This document shows positions 51,042 to 59,254 of a DNA stretch of 64,000 nucleotides, in pieces. Location: the NCBI GenBank assembly GCA_017450645.1, contig JAFSTE010000012.1, positions 82,205 through 146,204 on the forward strand, in the 5' to 3' direction. The number at the start of each line of letters is the position of its first letter. Within the stretch, counting starts at the first letter, position 1. The stretch comes from Eubacterium sp. Its GTDB lineage: Bacteria; Bacillota; Clostridia; Oscillospirales; Acutalibacteraceae. The notes under the pieces are model-generated. The model did not search any database. It was given only the letters and a program-made list of their open reading frames with translations, and had not been told where the DNA came from. The position numbers were made by a program, and so were the translations under genes.

Positions 51042-51815
51042 TTACATACAAGTATATCCGCCGTCTACTGCGAGGTTTGTACCTGTTACATAGCTTGATG
51101 CCTTAGATGCGAAGAACAGGGTAGCTGTATCAAGTTCGCCCTCTTCGCCGTATCTTTCCATAGGAATCATAGTCTTAGCATTCTGCTGGAAGAAATCTGA
51201 ATTAAGGGTATCTCTTGTTAAATCAGTGTAGAAATAACCCGGGCAGATTGAGTTAACTGTGATATCAAATACGCCCCATTCAGCTGCAAGTGCTCTTGTA
51301 AGGTTTACTACGCCGCCCTTAGCTGCGTGGTAAGGAGCAGAGCCTGCAATCTTATTACCAACAAGACCGTACATAGAAGCGATGTTGATAATTCTGCCGT
51401 ACTTAGCGGGAATCATAGCCTGATTAGCAACTGCTCTTGCAACCTTGAACGAACCGAAAAGGTCGATTTCAAACTCGTTGCTGAACTGCTCGTCAGTGAT
51501 GTCCTGAGCTGCTGCAACAGCACCTGTGCCGGCGTTATTGATAAGGATATCAATTCTGCCGAAATGCTCCATAGCCTTTGCAACAACAGCCTCGATGTTT
51601 TCGGTGTCGGTAATGTCGCACTTAAGCGGAAGTGCGTCAACGCCAAAATCAGACTTAAGCTCGTTACAAACCTCTTCAAGCTTGTCCTGTCTGCGGGCGA
51701 TAGCAACGATATTGCAGCCCTGCCTTGCAAGCGCCTTAGCCATCTGTACGCCAAGACCGCCCGAGCAGCCTGTAACAAGTGCTACCTGACCTGTAAAATC
51801 AAAATAATTGTTCAT
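51042..51815 (-). CDS. Short-chain dehydrogenase/reductase
   Basis: The 257-residue classical SDR has the cofactor motif TGCSGGLG at about residue 15, NNAG near 93, the catalytic Ser in INIASMYG and the Tyr-Lys pair in YHAAKGG, and the C-terminal DGGYTCM. It resembles gluconate 5-dehydrogenase and hydroxysteroid dehydrogenases, so the substrate could be a sugar acid, a ketone or a steroid. An Arg following the first strand (AIARR) suggests NADP(H). It is a single gene between its promoter (51854-51882) and terminator. Confidence 0.9.
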   Translation of the reverse strand: MNNYFDFTGQVALVTGCSGGLGVQMAKALARQGCNIVAIARRQDKLEEVCNELKSDFGVDALPLKCDITDTENIEAVVAKAMEHFGRIDILINNAGTGAVAAAQDITDEQFSNEFEIDLFGSFKVARAVANQAMIPAKYGRIINIASMYGLVGNKIAGSAPYHAAKGGVVNLTRALAAEWGVFDITVNSICPGYFYTDLTRDTLNSDFFQQNAKTMIPMERYGEEGELDTATLFFASKASSYVTGTNLAVDGGYTCM

Positions 51816-51853
51816 TGGAATCCTCTCCCTTACCTAAAAAATTTATTGATAAT

Positions 51854-51882
51854 ATTATAACAATGTTTTGCAGAAAAATCAA
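51854..51882 (-). promoter_or_regulatory. Promoter of the short-chain dehydrogenase gene
   Basis: On the minus strand, TTGATT (51877-51882) and a perfect TATAAT (51854-51859) are 17 bp apart. Confidence 0.75.
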
Positions 51883-51933
51883 TAAACATTTTGCATAAAA
51901 AATAGCGATTTTTTTAGTTATTAGTGAGCGATA

Positions 51934-52014
51934 CTCAAGGGAAAGGTGAGCTCTGCTCACACTCATTATAATCGGGCGTGGGCAGAGCCCGCACGAAATT
52001 CGTAATTCATAATT
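51934..52014. repeat. Heptamer-armed hairpin, AATT arm on the right
   Basis: AATT occurs at 51997, 52004 and 52011 (7-bp period). The core, GGTGAGCTCTGCTCACACTC..ATTATAATCGGGCG..GTGGGCAGAGCCCGC, is a diverged version of the core at 12947. The left arm is short (ACTCAAGG). Confidence 0.65.
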
Positions 52015-52027
52015 AAAACAGTGCTTC

Positions 52028-52056
52028 TTGAATTCGCGTGCGTGTGGTATTATAAT
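52028..52056 (+). promoter_or_regulatory. Promoter of the MATE gene, placed for a leaderless transcript
   Basis: TTGAAT (52028-52033) and TATAAT (52051-52056) are 17 bp apart. Transcription would start near 52063, and the best ATG is at 52064. Confidence 0.65.
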
Positions 52057-52063
52057 AGTTCGT

Positions 52064-53407
52064 ATGAAAGCTAACTACAAACAATTTGATAAAATGACTA
52101 AGACACCTGTTAAAAAGCTGGTCAGACGCCTTGCCGTACCTACGATTATAAGTATGATGGTCACCATTATCTATAATCTGGCGGACACTTATTTTGTGTC
52201 TAAAATCAGCGTTGCTTCGAGCGGCGCTACGGGTATTATTTTCAGTCTTATGGGCATTATTCAGGCGTTTGGGTTTATGTTCGGTCACGGCTCGGGAAGC
52301 TGCGTCAGCAGAAAGCTCGGCGCAAAGGACATAAAAGCCGCTTACAATTACTGCTCGACAGGTTTTTTCCTTGCGCTCGGACTCGGTGTAATTATTGCGG
52401 TTTTAGGTCTTGTTTTCCTAACGCCGCTTACAAGGGCGCTCGGCAGCACGGACACGATTTTGCCGTACGCGAGGGATTACGGGCGCTTTATTTTAATCGC
52501 CGCGCCAGCTATGACGACCTCGTGTGTAATGAACAACATACTGCGTTACGAAGGGCTCGCAAGCCTTGCTATGATAGGACTTATGACGGGCGCGTTGCTT
52601 AATATAGCGCTCGACCCGATACTTATTTTCTCACTTAATATGGGTATTACGGGCGCAGGTGTTGCAACCGCAATTTCGCAGTATATCGGTATGATTGTAC
52701 TGCTTTCGGTATTTTTGAGCGGCAAGCCGCAGTGCAGAATAAGCCCGAAACACATTGTTTTAAAACCGCGTTTTGTATGGGACATCGTTTCAACGGGCGC
52801 GCCGAGCCTTGCAAGGCAGGGGCTCAACTCGGTTTCGACAATGATTATGAACGTGCAGGCGGCGGCGTTCGGCGATGAATGTATCGCGGCTATGAGCATT
52901 TCGGCAAAGCTGTTGATGTTTATTTTCAGCGTTTGTATCGGCGTGGGTCAGGGCTTTCAGCCCGTTTGCAGCTTTAACTACGGCGCAAAGCTGTACGAAC
53001 GCGTGCGCGAGGCAATCAAGTACACCTGGCGCTTTTCTACCGAAATTATGGCAGTGCTGTCGTCGGTTATGTTCGTGATGGCTCCGTATGTTGTACAGCT
53101 TTTCAGGAGCGAGCAGGCTATAGTGGAAATCGGCACAAACGCAGTGCGTTTCAGTTGTGTTGCAATGTTGTTTTTGCCGACGGTAATGATGGCAAATATG
53201 ACCTTTCAGAGCATCGGTCGGACAGCGCCCGCGTTCTTCCTCGCCTGCGCGCAAAACGGATTATTCTTTATACCGCTCGTGCTGATTTTGCCGAAATTCA
53301 TAGGCGTTACGGGCATCGAAGTTGCGCAGCCGCTCGGCTATATTATATCCGCCGCAATAGCTATCCCGTATCTGTTAAAGTTCCTAAATAAACTTAAAAA
53401 TTCATAA
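52064..53407 (+). CDS. MATE family efflux transporter
   Basis: The 447-residue protein has twelve transmembrane helices in two halves. KLVRRLAVPTIISMMVTIIY and NLADTYFVSKISVASSGATG near the start, and later GVGQGFQPVCSFNYGAKLYER, match the NorM/DinF-like MATE family that exports drugs or metabolites by Na+ or H+ antiport. The frame is open further upstream, but the promoter -10 box lies only eight bases before ATG 52064, and no ribosome site is visible, so a leaderless start is likely. It is followed by a strong shared terminator. Confidence 0.88.
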   Translation: MKANYKQFDKMTKTPVKKLVRRLAVPTIISMMVTIIYNLADTYFVSKISVASSGATGIIFSLMGIIQAFGFMFGHGSGSCVSRKLGAKDIKAAYNYCSTGFFLALGLGVIIAVLGLVFLTPLTRALGSTDTILPYARDYGRFILIAAPAMTTSCVMNNILRYEGLASLAMIGLMTGALLNIALDPILIFSLNMGITGAGVATAISQYIGMIVLLSVFLSGKPQCRISPKHIVLKPRFVWDIVSTGAPSLARQGLNSVSTMIMNVQAAAFGDECIAAMSISAKLLMFIFSVCIGVGQGFQPVCSFNYGAKLYERVREAIKYTWRFSTEIMAVLSSVMFVMAPYVVQLFRSEQAIVEIGTNAVRFSCVAMLFLPTVMMANMTFQSIGRTAPAFFLACAQNGLFFIPLVLILPKFIGVTGIEVAQPLGYIISAAIAIPYLLKFLNKLKNS

Positions 53408-53411
53408 AAAC

Positions 53412-53464
53412 AAAGCAGCCAAAAGGGGCACCCCGCGAAAACAGGGTGCCCCAAGGCTGTTTTT
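53412..53464. terminator. Bidirectional terminator between MATE and rmuC
   Basis: A nested stem, CAGCC..GGGGCACCC / GGGTGCCCC..GGCTG, is flanked by A-runs and T-runs on either side. Confidence 0.9.
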
Positions 53465-54650
53465 ATTCAATACTAAGTATTTTATCTGCTTCGGTTGCGT
53501 CGAGAGTTTCGACCGTTTTGAGCTTCTTTTGAATAATGCTGTTGCGCTTGTCGGCGTCGTCGAGCACCTTGCCCGCTTCGTCGACCTTTTTCCTCGCTTT
53601 TTCGAGGAGCAGACCGAATTTTTCATACTGCGCTTTTGCTGCGCCGAGGACATCGTAAACCTCGGTAGCTTTTTTATTTATCGCGATGGAGCGGAAGCCC
53701 ATGGCAAGCGAATTTAAGAGCGCGGTAATAGTGCTCGGTCCGGCTATCATAATGCCCTGCGCCTGCAGTTTTTCTACAAGTCCGCTGTCGCTTCGCATAA
53801 TCTCGGCGTACAGTCCCTCAGTAGCAAGGTACATAATCGCAAACGGCGTGGTTTCGGGAACAGAGATATACTCTTTTATGTGCTTAGCCTCAGCCTTAAC
53901 CGTGTTTTCGAGCGACTTTTTAGCAAGCTCAAGCGCTGCAATATCGCCGTTTTCGGACGCTTGCGAAAGGCGCGCGTAGTCCTCCATAGGAAACTTAGAG
54001 TCAACGGGAAGCCAGGTAATGCTGCTGTCCTCGGCGTTTGGAATTTTAACCGCAAATTCAACCTGACCCTGATACTTGGGGTTGGTTTTAACATTAGTTT
54101 CGTACATTCCGGGGATGGTCTGGTCTAGGATATTACCAAGCTGTACCTCAGCCCAGGTACCGCGGGTCTTAACATTTGTAAGCACGCGGTTAAGCCCCTT
54201 AACGCTGTCGGTCACATCGCCCGAAAGGCGCTGCATATCGCCGAGCGACTTATACACATTCTGGAGTTGCTCGGACACCGTTTTAAACGAAGCGTTAAGC
54301 CTTGTGTTAAGAGTTTCGGTGAGCTTTTCGTCAACGGTTTTACGCATCTGCTCGAGTTTTTCCTCGTTACTTTTTTGCATAGTAGCCATATACTCGCCGA
54401 GGGCTTTATTCTGCTTTTCGGAATTATCTCCGAGCGTTTCCATAAGCTTAATCTGCTGCTCGTAATTCTTTTGCGTAAGCTCCGTCATCTGGCGAGACAG
54501 GGCGTCAATTTTATCGTTAGTGTTTTTTGCAGTCATTTCAAGCTGTTTTGAAATGACCTCGCCGGAGCCGTCGGATTTTTTTGTAAGAGTGATAATGATA
54601 TTTACAATCAATAGTAAAATCACTATGCCTATAAGTATGTATAAAATCAT
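53463..54650 (-). CDS. rmuC: DNA recombination protein RmuC
   Basis: The 395-residue protein has an N-terminal transmembrane segment (ILYILIGIVILLLIVNIIIT), a long coiled coil to about residue 160, and the conserved nuclease-like core with KTRGTWAEVQLGNILDQTIP, WLPVDSKFPMEDY and FAIMYLATEGLYAEI. RmuC limits inversions at short inverted repeats in E. coli. That is notable in a genome so rich in small inverted repeats. The start has a clear GGAG. Confidence 0.93.
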   Translation of the reverse strand: MILYILIGIVILLLIVNIIITLTKKSDGSGEVISKQLEMTAKNTNDKIDALSRQMTELTQKNYEQQIKLMETLGDNSEKQNKALGEYMATMQKSNEEKLEQMRKTVDEKLTETLNTRLNASFKTVSEQLQNVYKSLGDMQRLSGDVTDSVKGLNRVLTNVKTRGTWAEVQLGNILDQTIPGMYETNVKTNPKYQGQVEFAVKIPNAEDSSITWLPVDSKFPMEDYARLSQASENGDIAALELAKKSLENTVKAEAKHIKEYISVPETTPFAIMYLATEGLYAEIMRSDSGLVEKLQAQGIMIAGPSTITALLNSLAMGFRSIAINKKATEVYDVLGAAKAQYEKFGLLLEKARKKVDEAGKVLDDADKRNSIIQKKLKTVETLDATEADKILSIE

Positions 54651-54662
54651 ATATTCTCCTCA

Positions 54663-54735
54663 GATTATAAATTATGAATTAAGAGCGGGACAGCATCAGC
54701 CATCAATTCATCATTCATCTCTATAATTTATAACT
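54663..54735. repeat. AATTNNN heptamer array with a short core
   Basis: GATT/AATT/AATT occur at 54663, 54670 and 54677, and AATT/CATT at 54705 and 54712 on the other side of GCGGGACAGC. The period is 7 bp; the right arm then slips by one base. Confidence 0.6.
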
Positions 54736-56375
54736 CAAAATATTGTTCCGTCAACGACATTGAACTTAAGCGTTTTTTCTTCGCCGTTTTCGAGGTAATC
54801 CACAAAGACAATATTGTTTTCCTCGTTAACCGCAAGCAGCTTTGTGTCGTCGTCAGCGAGGACATGCTTAAACTGCTTTAGCTGCTGCTCGTCATAATCG
54901 GCGATGTTGTCGCTCATAAGCAGAACCTTACCGAACAGCTTAATAAACTGCGATAGCAGAGTCTGCTGCTCGGGTGTATATTTGATATTAGTTCTTCTAA
55001 GCAGGAACACATCCGGGTCGCACAAAAACGCCCTGCCGTTAAAAGCGCGGCGGTAAATGCTATTGCGGATTGCGTTAGGAGTAGAAACATCCTCGCGGTG
55101 CATATTCTTACGAAGCAGGGTATGCTTCCAGCCGAGCGACATATCCGCGCCTATTCTCATATACTCGAACTTGCCGAAGCAAGGCATCTGCTGTACGCCG
55201 CAGCCGAGAATCGGCTTATCGCCCACGCACTCGCGCAGCAGGTCAATAGCGTCGTAAGCAATCTCGCCCCTTGTTTTGCCGTGCATCGGGATAACGCTTG
55301 CGGCATACAAAAAGTCGAGCTTAACCATATCAAAGCCCCATACATTCAGCACCTCGTTAAACAGGCGCTTAATGTAATCGCGAGCCTCGTCGTTATAGAT
55401 ATCAAGCGCATAGAAGCCGCCCCAGTTGTGACCTACGGGTACGGGCTTGCCGTTATCAAACTGAACAAGCCAGTCGGGGTGCTCCTTAGCGAGCCTTGAC
55501 CTTCTGTGCGCGCCGAACGGTGCGAGCCAGAGCCCTGCCTTAAAGCCCTTTTCGTGGATAGCGTCCGCGATAAACTTCATACCGTGGGGGAACTTCTTTT
55601 CGTCAACATAAAACCAGTCGCCGACAATCGTTTCAAAGCCGTCGTCAACCTGGTACAAATCAACTAAATCGTTGTACTCGGCAAGCGAATTGAGGTCACG
55701 CAGGATAACCTCCTCATTAATCTTTTCGTAATAATTATACCAGGAGGTATAGCCCTTTATTGTCGCATCGGTGCGCGGCTTAACGCCCATAGCGTTAAAA
55801 TACGCGTCAAACACCTCGTCGTACTCGCCCTGCATCAAAAAGAGGTCGAGCGCAACAAGCTCGCTGTCAAACACCTTGCCCTCCAAATCTCTTGAAAAGC
55901 GCAGCGTTCCCCTATTCATATCGGCATAGATAACCGTGTAGCCCGTTCTGTCACCGAGCGAGCCGAAAAAGTCGAGCGTTTTACCGTTTCTTACATACGC
56001 CATAGAGTGGCTGTGGAAGGTGCCGGGCTCGGTTTCGGGCGTTACAAAGGAGTAGTCGCCGACATATTTTATGCCGTTAAATCTGCCGTAAAAGCTCCTG
56101 CCGACCGTGCCGAGCGAGTCCATTTTGTCGTTTTTAGTGAGCTCTCTTGTATCCGTCCAGGACTGAAAACCGTTTGCAAAGAACTTAGCCCCATCGGCAA
56201 AATTATAGTCGCGCTGAATATAAAAGCTCTTAATCTCAATCGCCTTTTTTGGCGTAATTACGGCTTTAAGGGAACTGGAGCTCTCTTTAATCACAAAATC
56301 GAAGTCGTCGTTACTGCCGTTTGCGGTCTTAACCTCGCCGCCCGTCGTATATGTAAAATGATATGTGTATTCCAT
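54735..56375 (-). CDS. Alpha-galactosidase, GH36 family
   Basis: The 546-residue protein has an N-terminal beta-sandwich (1-185) followed by the TIM barrel: LYQVDDGFETIVGDW, KAGLWLAPFGAHRRSRL, MVKLDFLYAASV with the nucleophile Asp, and MRIGADMSLGWKH with the acid/base Asp. This is the GH36 pattern. It is shorter than many GH36 enzymes (about 720 residues) and has no signal peptide, so it probably acts on imported raffinose-type sugars. It stands alone with no transporter next to it. Confidence 0.9.
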   Translation of the reverse strand: MEYTYHFTYTTGGEVKTANGSNDDFDFVIKESSSSLKAVITPKKAIEIKSFYIQRDYNFADGAKFFANGFQSWTDTRELTKNDKMDSLGTVGRSFYGRFNGIKYVGDYSFVTPETEPGTFHSHSMAYVRNGKTLDFFGSLGDRTGYTVIYADMNRGTLRFSRDLEGKVFDSELVALDLFLMQGEYDEVFDAYFNAMGVKPRTDATIKGYTSWYNYYEKINEEVILRDLNSLAEYNDLVDLYQVDDGFETIVGDWFYVDEKKFPHGMKFIADAIHEKGFKAGLWLAPFGAHRRSRLAKEHPDWLVQFDNGKPVPVGHNWGGFYALDIYNDEARDYIKRLFNEVLNVWGFDMVKLDFLYAASVIPMHGKTRGEIAYDAIDLLRECVGDKPILGCGVQQMPCFGKFEYMRIGADMSLGWKHTLLRKNMHREDVSTPNAIRNSIYRRAFNGRAFLCDPDVFLLRRTNIKYTPEQQTLLSQFIKLFGKVLLMSDNIADYDEQQLKQFKHVLADDDTKLLAVNEENNIVFVDYLENGEEKTLKFNVVDGTIF

Positions 56376-56460
56376 AATGCCACCTCGTTTGAACAGTATG
56401 GATATATTTTAACATTTAATAGGACAATAATCAATAAGAATGACGAATTATAAGATAAAA

Positions 56461-56490
56461 AATATAAGCCGACTTTCGTCAGCTTATATT
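56461..56490 (-). terminator. Terminator of the minus-strand amino acid ABC operon
   Basis: The stem AATATAAGC-GAC / GTC-GCTTATATT has a TTTC loop and overlaps the last codons of the ATPase gene. Confidence 0.85.
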
Positions 56491-57242
56491 TTTTCAAGCG
56501 ATGTTGCGAGAAACTGCTTTGTTTTTTCGCTCTTGGGGTTATCGAATACCTCCTGCGGTGTGCCCGCTTCCTCGACAACTCCGTCCGCCATAAAGATTAT
56601 TTTGTCCGAAACATTACGCGCAAACTCCATCTCGTGGGTTACGACAATCATAGTGCTGCCCTTGTCCTTAAGCGCCTTAATAGCCTTAAGCACCTCGCCC
56701 GTAAGCTCGGGGTCGAGCGCCGAGGTCGGCTCGTCAAAGCACAGGATATCGGGGTTAAGCATAAGCGCCCTGACGATTGCAACACGCTGCTGCTGACCGC
56801 CCGAAAGCTGAGAGGGATAATAGTCAATTTTATCCGTAAGGTTAACGCTTTCGATAAGCTGTCTTGCGCGTTTTTCGAGATTTTCTTTAGTATCCATTTT
56901 AAGCAGCGACGGTGCAAGAGTAAGGTTTTGAAGCACCGAATACTGCGGGAACAGATTAAACTGCTGGAACACAAGACCGAAATGCAGCCTTTTTTTCCTT
57001 AAATCCTTTTCTTTGATTTTCTTATCGGTTTTGCCGTCGTAAATCTTTTCGCCGTCTACGGTGATTGTACCGTTTTCGGCAAATTCAAGGAAGTTAATAC
57101 ATCTTAAAAGAGTCGTTTTGCCCGAGCCCGAGGAGCCGATAATCGACAGCACCTCGCCCTTATCAAGGTCAAAATCAATACCCTTTAAAACCTCGCTTTT
57201 ACCAAAGGTTTTACGAATATCTCTTACTTCAAGTAATGCCAT
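56484..57242 (-). CDS. Amino acid ABC transporter ATP-binding protein (GlnQ-like)
   Basis: The 252-residue ATPase has IGSSGSGKTTLLRCINFLE (Walker A), [35 protein letters not shown] and [17 protein letters not shown], all typical of polar amino acid importers. It is last in a binding protein-permease-ATPase operon. It is paralogous to the plus-strand ATPase at 60826. Compared with GlnQ it carries an insertion after the Walker A region (GEKIYDGKTDKKIKEKDLRK). Confidence 0.93.
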   Translation of the reverse strand: MALLEVRDIRKTFGKSEVLKGIDFDLDKGEVLSIIGSSGSGKTTLLRCINFLEFAENGTITVDGEKIYDGKTDKKIKEKDLRKKRLHFGLVFQQFNLFPQYSVLQNLTLAPSLLKMDTKENLEKRARQLIESVNLTDKIDYYPSQLSGGQQQRVAIVRALMLNPDILCFDEPTSALDPELTGEVLKAIKALKDKGSTMIVVTHEMEFARNVSDKIIFMADGVVEEAGTPQEVFDNPKSEKTKQFLATSLEKI

Positions 57243-57257
57243 ATTATCACGCCCTCC

Positions 57258-57899
57258 TTAGTTGAAATAGCTCATCTTTTTTTCGATAGCGCCGAAAATA
57301 AGAGTGAGCAGTCCGCAGAACGCGAGATAGAATACCGCCGTATAGAACAGCGGCCAGATAAGTCCGTCGGATTTAATGAAGTTCTGGCCCATAAAGATAA
57401 TCTCGTATACCGCGATAATGCGTGCAAGCGAGGTGTCCTTAACGAGTGTAATAATCTCGTTACTCATAGGCGGAACAATACGCTTAACAACCTGAAGCAG
57501 CGTAACCTTAAAGAATATCTGAGACTTAGTCATACCGAGAACAAGACCCGCCTCCTGCTGACCGACGGCGATTGACTGAATACCGCCCCTGTAAATTTCG
57601 CTGAAATAGCAGGAGTAGTTAATTACAAACGCCACAAGCACAGCCGAAAAGCGCTCCATTAAATCCCAGTGGAATATAAGTCCGGGACCGTAATACACTA
57701 TAAGAAGCTGGAGCATAAGCGGAGTACCTCTTATAATCCAGATAAAAGTCTTTATAAGCCACTTAAGAGGCTTGAATTTTGACATAGAGCCGAAGCTCAT
57801 AATGAGGCCTATGGGGAGCGCCAAAAGCAGCGTACAACCAAAGATTTTAAAGGTTTCCCAAAAGCCTTTTAGCAGTTCTACTGTTACTGTATAAAGCAT
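57258..57899 (-). CDS. Amino acid ABC transporter permease
   Basis: The 213-residue protein has five hydrophobic segments and the HisM/GlnP signature RGTPLMLQLLIVYYG, FVINYSCYFSEIYRGGIQSI and GQQEAGLVLGMTKSQIFFKV, the ATPase-contacting EAA loop. It forms the membrane channel with the ATPase downstream. The ribosome site before the ATG is weak (TAGGT). A heptamer-armed hairpin of 100 bp separates it from the binding protein gene, unlike the plus-strand copy. Confidence 0.93.
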   Translation of the reverse strand: MLYTVTVELLKGFWETFKIFGCTLLLALPIGLIMSFGSMSKFKPLKWLIKTFIWIIRGTPLMLQLLIVYYGPGLIFHWDLMERFSAVLVAFVINYSCYFSEIYRGGIQSIAVGQQEAGLVLGMTKSQIFFKVTLLQVVKRIVPPMSNEIITLVKDTSLARIIAVYEIIFMGQNFIKSDGLIWPLFYTAVFYLAFCGLLTLIFGAIEKKMSYFN

Positions 57900-57910
57900 G
57901 ATTTACCTAC

Positions 57911-58014
57911 AATTACTAATTATTAATTTAGGGTGGACCCTACCCGCACCCGATTATATGGGTGTGGGCGAAGCCCACCCGAAAGCTCAATGATTAAAGC
58001 TAAATTTTAAAGCC
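57911..58014. repeat. AATT/AGCT heptamer-armed hairpin inside the ABC operon
   Basis: AATT occurs at 57911, 57918 and 57925. On the right AGCT lies at 57984 and 57998, 14 bp apart. The core GGGTGGACCCTACCCGCACC..ATTATATGGGTGTGGGC..GCCCACCC is related to that at 12947. The two arms belong to different heptamer types. Confidence 0.65.
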
Positions 58015-58019
58015 TTATA

Positions 58020-58823
58020 TTACTCCATAATCTCAACGGTGTATTTTTCGCTGAGTGACTGAAGAGTACCGTCTGCCTTAAGCTCGTCAAGGTAGCCGTT
58101 AACCTTTTCGGTAAGGTCGGAGCCCTTTCTGAAACCGATGCCGTACTGCTCTTCCTGAAGAACGATTGCAACGCCGAGGTCTGCATAGTCAGTGCCCTCG
58201 CCTGTCATAGCGTCAGCCATTGTAGAGTCGATAATAGCAGCGTCAACCGAGCCGCTCTTAACCTCAAGGAGTGTGTCAGCCTGAGTAGAAACTGCGGTAG
58301 CTTCAAGCTTATTATCCTCAGCTGCAGCCTGGCCCGATGAGCCGTTCTCTACAGCGAACTTAAGTCCGCTAAGGTCCTCAACAGACTTAATGTTCTTAGC
58401 CTTATCGTTTTTCATTACAACAACCTGACGGTTTCTTGCATACGCATTAGAAACGGAAGTGTTCTTCTTAACCTCGTCGGTGATGGTCATACCGTTCCAT
58501 ACGCAGTCGATTGACTTAGTGTTAAGCTCGAGGAATTTATTATCCCACTCGATAACAACAAATTCAACCTTAACGCCCATCTTGTCGGCAACTGCTCTTG
58601 CAAGCTCAGCGTCAAAACCTGTCCACTCGTCGCTGCCCTTCTCCTTATAATCCATAGGAGCGTAGTCGGTAATACCTACAACGAGAGTACCCTTTTCGGT
58701 TACATAGTCAGCGTCGCTGACGGTTTTTGTTACATTCTCTTTGCCGCCCTTAGAGCAAGCAGCAAATGCAGTAAGTACAAGCACAACTGCCATAACAACT
58801 GTCAAAAGCTTTTTAAGTTTCAT
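58020..58823 (-). CDS. Amino acid ABC transporter substrate-binding lipoprotein
   Basis: The 267-residue protein has a signal with lipobox AFAAC (Cys23). The mature part is an SBP_bac_3 domain: TLVVGITDYAPMDYKEKGSD, GFDAELARAVADKMGVKVEF and GMTITDEVKKNTSVSNAY. It binds a polar amino acid outside the cell. It is the first gene of the minus-strand operon, and the ribosome site AAGAGGT precedes the ATG. Confidence 0.93.
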   Translation of the reverse strand: MKLKKLLTVVMAVVLVLTAFAACSKGGKENVTKTVSDADYVTEKGTLVVGITDYAPMDYKEKGSDEWTGFDAELARAVADKMGVKVEFVVIEWDNKFLELNTKSIDCVWNGMTITDEVKKNTSVSNAYARNRQVVVMKNDKAKNIKSVEDLSGLKFAVENGSSGQAAAEDNKLEATAVSTQADTLLEVKSGSVDAAIIDSTMADAMTGEGTDYADLGVAIVLQEEQYGIGFRKGSDLTEKVNGYLDELKADGTLQSLSEKYTVEIME

Positions 58824-58922
58824 AACAATACCTCTTTCAATATTTAAATTTTGACGGGTTTATTATACTTTATTTCTTTAGCGTTGTAAAGTGTTAATTT
58901 GATAAATTTTTTGAAAATAATC

Positions 58923-59134
58923 GTCCGAGCGCAGCGAGTAACTTCGCAAGCCTCCCTTGCCAAAGGGAGGGGGACCACGAAGTGGTGGAGGGATGGTCGC
59001 GCTATTTAACGAATAATAAAGTCAAACATTCATATTTACAACACCTCATAAAAGGCATTGACCACCCCTCAGTCACTTCGTGACAGCTCCCCTTGGCAGG
59101 GGCGCCAAATCAGTTACTCGCCTTTGGCTCGGAC
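58923..59134. mobile_element. MITE-like palindromic element, copy B (complete)
   Basis: It is bounded by GTCCGAGCGCAGCGAGTAAC and GTTACTCGCCTTTGGCTCGGAC, imperfect terminal inverted repeats. Inside are CCTCCCTTGCCAAAGGGAGG, CCACGAAGTGGTGG, a 50-bp AT-rich middle, TCACTTCGTGACAG and CTCCCCTTGGCAGGGG. Element and promoter fill the 431-bp gap between the divergent ABC operons; nothing coding was seen there. Confidence 0.85.
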
Positions 59135-59180
59135 AAATTGTGTATAAATATTAAATTTATGCATATATACACATTTTAGA

Positions 59181-59209
59181 TTGACAAAAAGCGGCGGTTA
59201 TGTTATCTT
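59181..59209 (+). promoter_or_regulatory. Promoter of the plus-strand amino acid ABC operon
   Basis: TTGACA (59181-59186) and the extended -10 TGTTATCTT (box 59204-59209) are 17 bp apart, about 45 bp before the start codon. Confidence 0.7.
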
Positions 59210-59254
59210 ATTCGTGCTATATAATTGTATAAATATAAATGAAGGAGATTTATT

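Noticed and set aside
58824-59254. A small gene or riboswitch in the gap between the two amino acid importers
   Set aside because: The stretch is accounted for by the palindromic element and a sigma-A promoter. No riboswitch or T-box consensus was recognised.
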